Part shown: positions 16,772-23,320 of the stretch, piece by piece
How the letters are laid out: each line of letters starts with the position of its first letter
Position numbering within the stretch: the stretch's first letter is position 1
From: Nanobdellota archaeon
GTDB taxonomy: Archaea > Nanobdellota > Nanobdellia > Pacearchaeales > GW2011-AR1
Assembly (NCBI GenBank): GCA_022709585.1
Contig: JAKLIN010000008.1
Span: 1 to 24,266, forward strand
DNA length: 24,266 nt
Direction of reading: 5' to 3'
Program-made: the position numbers and the translations under genes
Notes under the pieces: model-generated
Databases searched by the model: none
The model's input: only the letters and a program-made list of their open reading frames with translations
Told to the model about the DNA's origin: nothing

Positions 16772-16779
16772 TTTATATT
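16772..16779 (+). promoter_or_regulatory. TATA-like box of fen1
   Basis: TTTATATT inside a longer TTTTTATATTTAAAA tract (16769-16783), about 27-30 nt before the ATG. It is consistent with a leaderless message. Confidence 0.5.
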
Positions 16780-16798
16780 TAAAACGAGTTTATTTAAT

Positions 16799-17836
16799 AT
16801 GGGTTTAAGCATAAAAGATATTGTACCAAGAAAAGAAATTGAGATTTCTGAATTAAGCGGCAAAACTGTTTGTGTTGATGCTTTCAATATCCTTTACCAA
16901 TTTTTAACAAGTATCAGACAAATAGATGGAACCCCTCTAATGGATAATGAAAAAAGGATTACAAGTCATCTCTCGGGAATTCTTTATAGGAATACTAATT
17001 TAATTGAAAACGGAATAAAATTGATTTATGTTTTTGATGGGCATGCTCCAGATTTGAAAAATAAGACTCATCAGTTAAGACAAGAATCTAGAGAAATTTA
17101 CAAAGAAAAATATGAACAAGCAAAAACCGATGAAGATATTGAAGGAATGAAAAGATACAGCAGTCAATTTATCAGATTAAATGATGAAATGATTGAAGAA
17201 AGCAAAGAGCTGCTTGAAGCAATGGGAATAATGGTTGTTCAAGCTCCAGGAGAGGGAGAAGCAGAAGCAGCTTATCTCGCAAAAATAAAACCAGAGATTT
17301 ATTCGAGTGTAAGTCAGGATTATGATAGTTTGCTTTTTGGAGCTCCTAGGTTAATTCGAGGGTTAACAATCACAAAAAAGAAAACATTTAACGGTTGGGT
17401 GGAAGCAAAACCAGAATTAATTGAATTAGACAAAGTTTTGAATTTCCTTAATTTGGATCTGGATCAGCTTATTTGCCTTGGAATTTTGGTGGGAACAGAT
17501 TATAATCCTAAAGGAATTCCTGGAATAGGGCAAAAAAAAGCATTACAAATTGTTCAAAGATACAAACAGCCTGTTTTGATTTTTGACAGCGTGGAAAAAC
17601 AACTTCAAGAGCTTTCTGAGCAAGACAAATTTGATTGGAGAGAGATTTTCGCACTTTTCCATAAAGCAGATGTTTGCGATGCTGATTTGAAATTTCCTAA
17701 ATTAGACAAAGAAAAAATAAAAGAGATTCTTGTAAAAAAGCATAATTTTTCTGAAGAGCGAGTTGATAAGCAAATTGAAAGACTTGAAGAAGCGCATGAA
17801 AAGCAAAAACAAAGAGGGTTAAACGAGTGGTTTTAA
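16799..17836 (+). CDS. fen1: Flap endonuclease 1
   Basis: 345 aa structure-specific 5' nuclease that removes RNA-primer flaps during Okazaki fragment processing and acts in repair. Seen: N-terminal MGLSIKDIVP, metal ligands in VDAFN (D27), VFDG (D80), GEGEAEAAY (E152, E154), SQDYDSLLF (D174, D176) and GTDYN (D234), a helix-hairpin-helix region (about 237-255), and a C-terminal PIP box QRGLNEWF (338-345) that tethers it to PCNA. All catalytic residues appear intact and length is canonical. It lies directly downstream of the clamp-loader genes, with its own TATA-like box. Confidence 0.96.
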   Translation: MGLSIKDIVPRKEIEISELSGKTVCVDAFNILYQFLTSIRQIDGTPLMDNEKRITSHLSGILYRNTNLIENGIKLIYVFDGHAPDLKNKTHQLRQESREIYKEKYEQAKTDEDIEGMKRYSSQFIRLNDEMIEESKELLEAMGIMVVQAPGEGEAEAAYLAKIKPEIYSSVSQDYDSLLFGAPRLIRGLTITKKKTFNGWVEAKPELIELDKVLNFLNLDLDQLICLGILVGTDYNPKGIPGIGQKKALQIVQRYKQPVLIFDSVEKQLQELSEQDKFDWREIFALFHKADVCDADLKFPKLDKEKIKEILVKKHNFSEERVDKQIERLEEAHEKQKQRGLNEWF

Positions 17837-17873
17837 AGAAGTTTTTACTATTAATTTTCAAATCAGCAAAATG

Positions 17874-17881
17874 TTTATAAG
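17874..17881 (+). promoter_or_regulatory. TATA box of array paralog A
   Basis: TTTATAAG, 29 nt before the ATG at 17903. The surrounding sequence (AAATGTTTATAAGTTTAG, then a G-rich and ATAAT stretch) is almost the same as before paralog B at 18843-18870. Confidence 0.6.
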
Positions 17882-17902
17882 TTTAGAAGGAATAATCCAT
17901 TT

Positions 17903-18814
17903 ATGGCTAAGCCCAAATCGAAAAAGAAGGTGAAATCTGGAATCAAGAAAAATCCAAGAAAGCCAGCTCGTTTTAATTCCAAGTTAAAAAAATCTGAAAA
18001 ATTAAAATGTGTGCTTAAATTAATTTTGATTTCAATTCTGGTTGCTTCTCTGATATTTTTTCTTTTTAGATTCATGACTAGCATCACTGGAAATTCTGTT
18101 GTTTCAGACACATTGGAAAGTGATTTTGTTCTTAATGGAATTAAACCTGTTTTTGATACTCTCCTTGGAGAATCCGGAGAGAATCAAATCTTATTAGTAA
18201 GAATTATGTTTTTGCTTTTGACTTTTTTCATTTCTTCAACCATACTTAAGATGACTTTGTTTAGCAATCGTCAAGACACTTTTGCAAGAATTTCTTTAGG
18301 AATAATACTCGCAATTCTTTTAACAAGATGGATAGTTAATCAAGAGCTCGTTGAAAACGTTTTGATGTCTTATAATGCAACCGGAATGGCTCTTCTCACC
18401 CTTGTTCCTTTTGCAATTTCTTTTTATATTTTCACATTCAAATTCCGAGGAGTGAGATACAGAGTATTCAGGAAATTTGGATGGATTATTTTGACAGTTT
18501 ATTGCGCTGTGATTTGGTTTATTGCTTATAATGGCAAAGACTTAGGAAACTATGGTCCATTAAAATGGGTTTATCCAATTGTGGCTATCCTCGCATTTCT
18601 TTTATTCTTGATGGATAATACTATTCAAAGCTATTTCAAAAAAGAAAGAGCTCAGAATATAATTGAGTCCCAGCTTTTAGAGCAAGAAGAAAAATATTTA
18701 GAACAGATAGCTGATGAAAGAATAAAGCTGAATAAGAAAGTTATTACTCCTGAAGAATTCGATAAGAAAGTAAAAGAGATTCAGCAAAGCATTTCTAATC
18801 TTCATCGAAATTAA
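17903..18814 (+). CDS. Tandem-array membrane protein A (six predicted helices)
   Basis: 303 aa, family not recognised. Seen: a highly basic N-terminus (1-38), a membrane helix (about 38-57), TGNSV just outside it (62-66), a short exported segment ending LLGESGENQ, then five hydrophobic segments (about 97-118, 127-142, 155-179, 192-209, 222-238) and a charged coiled-coil-like tail (about 246-303). Shared landmarks with the next three genes are a TRW triplet in the third helix (141-143), the ELVENVLMSYNATG block after it, and RKFGWI (190-195). Six helices and the basic ends imply both termini are cytoplasmic. No catalytic motif is visible. Roles such as a channel, scaffold or envelope protein are open. 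It has its own leaderless promoter. Confidence 0.82.
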   Translation: MAKPKSKKKVKSGIKKNPRKPARFNSKLKKSEKLKCVLKLILISILVASLIFFLFRFMTSITGNSVVSDTLESDFVLNGIKPVFDTLLGESGENQILLVRIMFLLLTFFISSTILKMTLFSNRQDTFARISLGIILAILLTRWIVNQELVENVLMSYNATGMALLTLVPFAISFYIFTFKFRGVRYRVFRKFGWIILTVYCAVIWFIAYNGKDLGNYGPLKWVYPIVAILAFLLFLMDNTIQSYFKKERAQNIIESQLLEQEEKYLEQIADERIKLNKKVITPEEFDKKVKEIQQSISNLHRN

Positions 18815-18832
18815 TTCTTTGTTAATTCTTTG
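18811..18832 (+). repeat. 11-bp tandem duplication at the end of paralog A
   Basis: TTAATTCTTTG occurs twice head to tail, the first copy overlapping the TAA stop, followed by TTTTC. The T-rich tract may also serve as a terminator. Confidence 0.45.
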
Positions 18833-18846
18833 TTTTCAACGAAATG

Positions 18847-18854
18847 TTTATAAG
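18847..18854 (+). promoter_or_regulatory. TATA box of array paralog B
   Basis: TTTATAAG, 29 nt before the ATG at 18876. It is a near copy of the paralog A promoter. An AGGAGG (18858-18863) lies between box and start, upstream of the predicted transcription start, so it is probably not used as a ribosome-binding site. Confidence 0.6.
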
Positions 18855-18875
18855 TTTAGGAGGCATAATTGAAAT

Positions 18876-19814
18876 ATGTCTAGAAATAGTCTCAATAAAA
18901 AGAGGAGAAAATCTAATTTTAGTTATTTTGAATCTGAAAAGCCAGAAAAGTCTGAATTGATTTTAAATGTATTTTCTTTACTGCTTCTCGCTTTAACAAT
19001 CTCATTTATTTTTGTTCCATTCTCATTTAGAATTAACGGGTTTGTTACTGGAAATTCGGTTCTTGTTGGAAATAACCCTTCTTACGGGCCTCAAGCATTT
19101 CTTACTGGAGTTTCTGATGTGCTCACAAGTTTGATACAATCAATTCAGCCTGTTTCTGAAGTTATTTTAGGAGAAACCCCCGAACAAGTGTTTATTTCTA
19201 AGGTTATGCTGATGATTCTCATATTTTTTTCTCTATGGTTCGGCCTTGGAAAATTAGAGCCCTTCAAGCAAGGAAAACCTATTTTTACTAAAATTGTTTT
19301 GAGCGTTGTTCTTTCAATTTTGTTCACCAGATGGGTTGTTTCTGAAGAATTGGTAAAAACAGTGATGATGCCATATAATGCATTCGGCGCTGCACTCTCA
19401 GCATTTGTGCCTTTAGTTTTAGCATTCTTTGTTATTGAATTAGGACTTAAGGGGAGAGAATTCAAGATTCTTAGAAAATTAGGCTGGATAATGGTAGTAG
19501 CTTTCTTCATAATCTCTTGGTCAATGGCTTACAAAGAAATTGGCAACATGAAAAATCCAGAATTAATTTGGACATATCCTCTAGGCGCATTGTTAGCCTT
19601 TGTTCTTTTCTTTGCAGATTATACAATTCAAGCTTATCTGAAATCAGAGAGAGCTGTTGCCAGAGTAGATGTTCAGAAAAAAGAAATCGAGTTGGCTTAT
19701 TACAGAGAAATTGCTCAGGTTAGAGAAGATTTGAAAAACAAGATTATAACTGGAGATGCCGCAAAACAGCAGATTAAAGAGCTGGAAGACAAAATTCAGA
19801 ATTTGTATAAATAA
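18876..19814 (+). CDS. Tandem-array membrane protein B (six predicted helices)
   Basis: 312 aa, clearly paralogous to the preceding gene. Seen: a basic N-terminus, a membrane helix (about 28-50), TGNSV (58-62), an exported segment (about 63-105) ending ILGETPEQ, five further helices (about 107-124, 137-152, 166-189, 203-219, 232-248), and a charged helical tail (about 255-312). Landmarks: FTRWVV (150-155), EELVKTVMMPYNAFG (157-171), RKLGWI (200-205), TIQAYLKSERA (250-260). This copy matches A best, for example TIQ-x-Y-x-K-x-E-R-A in both. Function unknown. The separate promoter and non-overlapping layout suggest individually expressed units rather than one operon. Confidence 0.82.
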   Translation: MSRNSLNKKRRKSNFSYFESEKPEKSELILNVFSLLLLALTISFIFVPFSFRINGFVTGNSVLVGNNPSYGPQAFLTGVSDVLTSLIQSIQPVSEVILGETPEQVFISKVMLMILIFFSLWFGLGKLEPFKQGKPIFTKIVLSVVLSILFTRWVVSEELVKTVMMPYNAFGAALSAFVPLVLAFFVIELGLKGREFKILRKLGWIMVVAFFIISWSMAYKEIGNMKNPELIWTYPLGALLAFVLFFADYTIQAYLKSERAVARVDVQKKEIELAYYREIAQVREDLKNKIITGDAAKQQIKELEDKIQNLYK

Positions 19815-19863
19815 TTCTATTTCTCGCCGTTGTTTTTAAAATATTTTTGCAACTAGCTAAATA

Positions 19864-19871
19864 TTTATAAA
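19864..19871 (+). promoter_or_regulatory. TATA box of array paralog C; decides the start
   Basis: TTTATAAA, 23 nt before the first ATG (19887) but exactly 29 nt before the second (19893), the spacing used by its neighbours. The second ATG is therefore preferred. Confidence 0.55.
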
Positions 19872-19892
19872 CTTAAAAATAGTAAAATGAAT

Positions 19893-21014
19893 ATGCCTAG
19901 AGCTAAGCTAAAAAAGAAGAGTGTGCCTAGAAAAACAACTAAATCTTCAAAGAAATCGACTATAGTTAAAGCAAAATCTGCTAAAACCAAGATTCCTAAA
20001 AAAAATTCTATTTTACTAAAGATAATCCGCAACTTGCCTGCAATTGTCTTGTTAATCTTTTTGCTAGCGTTTATTTTCCTAAAAGTTTCTGCTAGTTTCA
20101 CGGGAAATGCAATATTTATTCCAGAAGGTGCTCTTGTAGATTCGGATAATCCTGAGTTAAAGGGAGGGGTAGAAGAAGATTCTTTAGGAGAATATTATCT
20201 TCCAGGTGAAAGCCTTCCCGATGAAGGAACCCCTTTAGGAAATACAGGCATTTCTATAGATAAACCCCAGATTAAGATTCAAGATTCAAAAAAAGTTGCG
20301 GAAGAATTTGGAAAATCTTATGACTCTTTTGTTGAGCAAGCAATTTTGCCTTGGTGGAATGTCCTTTTTGGAGAAACTAGCACAAGTGTTTTCTTATCCA
20401 AATTAATGTTTGTTCTTTTGATGTTTGTTGGATGCTGGTATGTTTCGGGGCAAGTTGATGAAATTAAAAAGAGTTGGATTATGCATACTCTCTTAACAAT
20501 TATTCTTGGGATTTTATTCACTAGATGGATTGGAGAGGATACTATTGTTAAGAATGTTTTAATGCCTTACACTGCTGTTGGAGCAGGGCTTTCCACACTT
20601 CTTCCAATTGGAATAGCCTTTTACATTCTTGTATTAAAGATGCAGGGAAAAAGAAACGCTTTAATGAGAATTCTTGGATGGATTTTCATTTTTTGTTATT
20701 TGGGTGTTTCTTGGTGGATAGGATATAAAACCATAGAAGTAAACAGAGAGTATTTAGTAGTTTATCCTATTGCAATGGCACTAGTTCTCATCCTTGCTGC
20801 ATTTAGCAAGACAATTCAAGTTTCATTAAGAATTGCTTCTATTGGAACAGACTTGGACTTTGAGAAAGAATTGCGTATACAAGAAATTAATCGTCAAATG
20901 AGAATTGCAACTGAAAACATGACTCATGCAAAGTCTGAAGAGTCAAGAATAGCCGCTAAAGAAGTATTAAAAGGATTAGAAGAACAAGTAAAAGAGATTC
21001 TTTCTTCTAAGTAG
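19893..21014 (+). CDS. Tandem-array membrane protein C with long exported loop
   Basis: 373 aa from 19893 (two more residues if 19887 is used). Seen: a very basic Lys/Ser/Thr-rich N-terminus (1-45), a membrane helix (about 47-64), TGNAI (70-74), a long acidic exported segment (about 75-160), then the shared core. The core comprises a LFGETSTSVFLSK block (158-170), helices (about 168-185, 197-212, 226-248, 260-277, 286-304), FTRWIG (209-214), NVLMPYTAVG (221-230) and RILGWI (259-264). A helical tail follows (about 325-373). Compared with A and B it has an extra loop rich in Asp, Glu, Gly and Pro, and a longer tail. Function unknown; paralogy is firm from the order and spacing of motifs. Confidence 0.82.
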   Translation: MPRAKLKKKSVPRKTTKSSKKSTIVKAKSAKTKIPKKNSILLKIIRNLPAIVLLIFLLAFIFLKVSASFTGNAIFIPEGALVDSDNPELKGGVEEDSLGEYYLPGESLPDEGTPLGNTGISIDKPQIKIQDSKKVAEEFGKSYDSFVEQAILPWWNVLFGETSTSVFLSKLMFVLLMFVGCWYVSGQVDEIKKSWIMHTLLTIILGILFTRWIGEDTIVKNVLMPYTAVGAGLSTLLPIGIAFYILVLKMQGKRNALMRILGWIFIFCYLGVSWWIGYKTIEVNREYLVVYPIAMALVLILAAFSKTIQVSLRIASIGTDLDFEKELRIQEINRQMRIATENMTHAKSEESRIAAKEVLKGLEEQVKEILSSK

Positions 21015-21038
21015 TAATTTAATTTTATCTGAAATAAA

Positions 21039-21046
21039 TTTATAAA
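21039..21046 (+). promoter_or_regulatory. TATA box of array paralog D; decides the start
   Basis: TTTATAAA, 29 nt before the ATG at 21068. A TTG at 21053 in the same frame would be only 14 nt away and so upstream of the predicted transcription start. Confidence 0.6.
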
Positions 21047-21067
21047 GTTGATTTGTGTTTTTGTAAT

Positions 21068-21742
21068 ATGTTCAAAAAGAGTTGGAAATTATTAGCAATT
21101 TTTGCAATTTTCTCATTAGTTGCCTTTGGACAGTTTATTTCCGCAGAGCCTTCTTCAGCAGCAAGCAGCGAAACTTTTGAGGGGATAAAATCTGTTTTCA
21201 CAGAATCTATTGGGCCTTTCTTCAGAGTTTTATTCTTTTCTGAATCAGATATCTCTGGAAATCTATTTGTAGAAAAGACTTTATTTTTTATTATCATTTG
21301 CTTGCTGATTTTTTTAGTTCTTGGAAATTTTCCTTTATTCAAAGAGAATAAGCCTATCAGAGTCATTGTTACCTTAGCAGTTTCGATTTTAGCAACGCGA
21401 TTTATGCCTTTTGGCTGGTTGAATACTCTTATTGGAGAATACAAAGCATTAGCAATGATTATGGCTTATCTTTTAATCTGCTCGCCTTTTTTGATATTTG
21501 CATACATCTTACACTTTTATTTAACTGATTCTTCAATAATGAGAAGATTCGGATGGATTTTGTTTATTTCCATTTACACCTCTCTTTGGTTTGGCGCAGA
21601 TAGCGCGGAGAACAGTTTAATTTTCTTGTTAGTGTTAATTGCTGCAGTCTTAGCTTTGATTTTTGATAAGAGTTTGCATAACTTATACAAAAGTTTTCAT
21701 AGAGAAGTTGAGAAAGCAGAATTGCAAAACGATAAAAAATAA
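21068..21742 (+). CDS. Tandem-array membrane protein D, divergent short copy
   Basis: 224 aa. Seen: a signal-peptide-like N-terminus (about 1-26, ending ISA) in place of the long basic tail of the others, a short exported part (27-65), five helices (about 69-86, 97-111, 124-150, 161-176, 183-199), and a short charged tail. It keeps the core order but is the most diverged: TRF (110-112) instead of TRW, RRFGWI (159-164), and SGN (63-65) before the second helix rather than TGN after the first. If the signal peptide is cleaved the mature N-terminus is outside, otherwise topology matches A-C. It ends the array, 43 bp before the Trm5-like start. Function unknown. Confidence 0.78.
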   Translation: MFKKSWKLLAIFAIFSLVAFGQFISAEPSSAASSETFEGIKSVFTESIGPFFRVLFFSESDISGNLFVEKTLFFIIICLLIFLVLGNFPLFKENKPIRVIVTLAVSILATRFMPFGWLNTLIGEYKALAMIMAYLLICSPFLIFAYILHFYLTDSSIMRRFGWILFISIYTSLWFGADSAENSLIFLLVLIAAVLALIFDKSLHNLYKSFHREVEKAELQNDKK

Positions 21743-21755
21743 TTCTTGGTGATGG

Positions 21756-21763
21756 TTTTAAAA
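21756..21763 (+). promoter_or_regulatory. TATA-like box of the Trm5-like gene; decides the start
   Basis: TTTTAAAA, 30 nt before the ATG at 21786. An in-frame TTG at 21771 is too close to the box to be transcribed. Confidence 0.5.
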
Positions 21764-21785
21764 ATCTTGATTGCTTGAATGTTCT

Positions 21786-22610
21786 ATGAATGAAAAATCT
21801 GTTGGATATGATTCTTTTGGAAATGCAGTTGTTTTGAAGTTCTCTTCAGATTGGGCTGAAAAAGCCAAGAAGAAATTTGCCGATGAGCTTTTAAGGAAAA
21901 ATAAGGCAATCAAAACAGTTTTAGAGAAAACAGGCAAATTCAAAGGAAGACTTAGAAAAATGCAAACCAAGCATCTTGCAGGAGAGAAAACCAAAGATGT
22001 TGTTTATCATGAAAATGGATGCGTTTTCAGGTTCAATGTGGATGACACTTATTTTTCTTCAAGATTAAGCAATGAGCGCGCGGAGATTGCTAAGCAAATC
22101 AAAAAGCAAGATAATGTTCTGGTTATGTTCGCAGGTGTTGCTCCGTATCCGATTGTAATAGCCCGAAATTCCAACGCAAACAGGGTTTATTCCAACGAAA
22201 TCAATAGAACTGCTAATAAGTATGCTGAGCTTAATATCGAGCTTAACAAGCTTAAAGACAAGGTTATTTTGCTTCCAGGAGACATTAAACTCGTCTCTCA
22301 GAAAATAAAAAAAGGATTAGCTGTTAAAGGAGAAAAAGTTCCAAAAGAATTTGATGTTATTGTTATGCCTCGCCCTCAGCTTAAAGATAGTTTCCTTGAA
22401 CAAGCATTTGCCTTGTCCAGAGGCGGGAAAAAAGGCACAAGAGTGTATTATTATGATTTCTACAAAGAATCTGAGCTTAACGATTTAATTGAGAAAATAA
22501 AAATACAAGCAATGAAAGCAAAAAAGAAAATTAAAATTCTTAATGTTAAAAAAGCAGGGGAAGTTGCGCCTTACACATTCAGATTTCGAGTGGATTTCAG
22601 AGTTTTGTGA
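21786..22610 (+). CDS. trm5: Trm5/Taw2-family tRNA methyltransferase or transferase
   Basis: 274 aa. Seen: a mixed N-terminal region with basic helix (about 24-70), the FRFNVDDTYFSSRLSNERAEIA block (81-102, with the conserved R93), SAM-binding motif I MFAGVAPY (114-121), a conserved Glu in SNEINRTANKYAELN (136-150), GDI (165-167), and the motif-IV-like VIVMPRPQ (191-198) followed by FLEQAFALSRGG. Trm5 methylates N1 of G37 next to the anticodon, preventing +1 frameshifts. The related Taw2 transfers an aminocarboxypropyl group in wyosine synthesis. The form here lacks a separate N-terminal D1 domain, as in compact archaeal Trm5b. I favour Trm5 because one such enzyme is essential, but Taw2 cannot be excluded. 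Confidence 0.85.
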   Translation: MNEKSVGYDSFGNAVVLKFSSDWAEKAKKKFADELLRKNKAIKTVLEKTGKFKGRLRKMQTKHLAGEKTKDVVYHENGCVFRFNVDDTYFSSRLSNERAEIAKQIKKQDNVLVMFAGVAPYPIVIARNSNANRVYSNEINRTANKYAELNIELNKLKDKVILLPGDIKLVSQKIKKGLAVKGEKVPKEFDVIVMPRPQLKDSFLEQAFALSRGGKKGTRVYYYDFYKESELNDLIEKIKIQAMKAKKKIKILNVKKAGEVAPYTFRFRVDFRVL

Positions 22611-22652
22611 ATTCTTAATTTTTGTTTGATTCTTCTTGGATTGGTTTTATTT
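22611..22652 (+). terminator. T-rich probable terminator after the Trm5-like gene
   Basis: A stretch of T-rich DNA (ATTTTTG, TTTTATTTG) directly follows the stop codon, without a hairpin. It precedes the operator region of the next operon. Confidence 0.3.
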
Positions 22653-22656
22653 GCCC

Positions 22657-22716
22657 ATGGTTACTTAAATTACCATATGGTAACCAAAGTATTTATATAG
22701 TTTTCAAGGTTACCAT
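22657..22716 (+). promoter_or_regulatory. Operator-like repeat cluster around the MNT promoter
   Basis: The motif TTACCAT occurs three times: in a perfect 14-bp palindrome TTACCATATGGTAA (22670-22683), which contains it in both orientations, and again at 22710-22716. A near copy, ATGGTTA, lies at 22657-22663. With its flanks, ATGGTAACC (22677-22685) and GGTTACCAT (22708-22716) are exact inverted repeats bracketing the TATA box. This is the geometry of repression at the promoter; autoregulation by the HTH protein encoded just downstream is inference. Confidence 0.6.
22692..22699 (+). promoter_or_regulatory. TATA box of the HTH-MNT/HEPN operon; decides the start
   Basis: TTTATATA, exactly 29 nt before the ATG at 22721. 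A longer reading frame beginning with TTG at 22622 would run through the operators and the TATA box and is rejected. Confidence 0.6.
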
Positions 22717-22720
22717 AATC

Positions 22721-23320
22721 ATGAAAGTCAAAGAAATCTCTGTTGAATTAAAATTAAGCAGAATCAAACCTGTTCAGTTTAGCTTTGCAACTAATTTGAT
22801 TGTTAATTGGTTTTTTGCTTATCCTGAAGCTAAGATAAATCTAACTGAACTCTCTAGAAAATTGCAAATTTCCAAGAGAACCGCCAGTGAAGTTATAATT
22901 AATCTTAAAAAACAAGGTTTTTTAGAAATAGAACAAATTGGAAAATCTTGGAGAATTTCTTGCAATATTCAGCATCCTTACAATCAAAGTCATAAAATTG
23001 CGAATAATCTCTCTTTGGTTTATCGTTCGGGGGTCATAGAAAAAATTTACAAACTAGTGGGAAATCCTAAATCAATTATTCTTTTTGGAAGTTATAGAAA
23101 AGGAGATGACATCAGCACAAGCGATTTAGATATTGCTGTGGAAGTTGTTGGAAATGAACCTTTAAAGATAGTTTCTTTAGGAGTAATCTCTGAATTAGGA
23201 TTCAGGAAAAATGTTCCAGTGAATTTGCACATTTTTTCTAAAAGTAAGGTTGATTCAAATTTGTTTGCTAATATTGCTAATGGCATCGTTTTAGACGGTT
23301 TTTTAGAGGTTAAAGCATGA
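22721..23320 (+). CDS. HTH-MNT nucleotidyltransferase, antitoxin-like
   Basis: 199 aa. Seen: a winged helix-turn-helix domain (about 15-82, with INLTELSRKLQISKRTASEVI as the HTH) followed by a minimal nucleotidyltransferase domain (about 105-195) with GSYRKGDD (123-130) and the metal-binding pair D135/D137 in TSDLDIAV. In MNT-HEPN toxin-antitoxin modules the MNT protein neutralises the HEPN RNase, in characterised cases by adding AMP to it. Here the antitoxin also carries a DNA-binding domain, which explains the repeated palindromes at its promoter. Its TGA overlaps the ATG of the next gene by 4 nt, so the two are translationally coupled. The domain calls are firm; the toxin-antitoxin role is inference from architecture. 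Confidence 0.88.
   Translation: MKVKEISVELKLSRIKPVQFSFATNLIVNWFFAYPEAKINLTELSRKLQISKRTASEVIINLKKQGFLEIEQIGKSWRISCNIQHPYNQSHKIANNLSLVYRSGVIEKIYKLVGNPKSIILFGSYRKGDDISTSDLDIAVEVVGNEPLKIVSLGVISELGFRKNVPVNLHIFSKSKVDSNLFANIANGIVLDGFLEVKA
23306..23310 (+). promoter_or_regulatory. Shine-Dalgarno-like site of the HEPN gene
   Basis: GAGGT, 6 nt before the ATG at 23317. It is one of few convincing ribosome-binding sites in the window, in keeping with an internal operon gene that cannot use leaderless initiation. Confidence 0.5.

Noticed and set aside
19145..19510. Minus-strand open frame inside paralog B
   Set aside because: It is antisense to a gene whose paralogs fix its reading frame, with no promoter or motif of its own.
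21053..21067. TTG start giving MCFCN before paralog D
   Set aside because: It lies only 14 nt after the TATA box. The ATG at 21068 is at the standard 29 nt and starts a clean signal peptide.
22622..22720. N-terminal extension of the HTH-MNT gene from a TTG at 22622
   Set aside because: The extra 33 codons would cover the operator palindromes and the TATA box, lying upstream of the predicted transcription start. The ATG at 22721 has ideal promoter spacing and begins a sensible domain.
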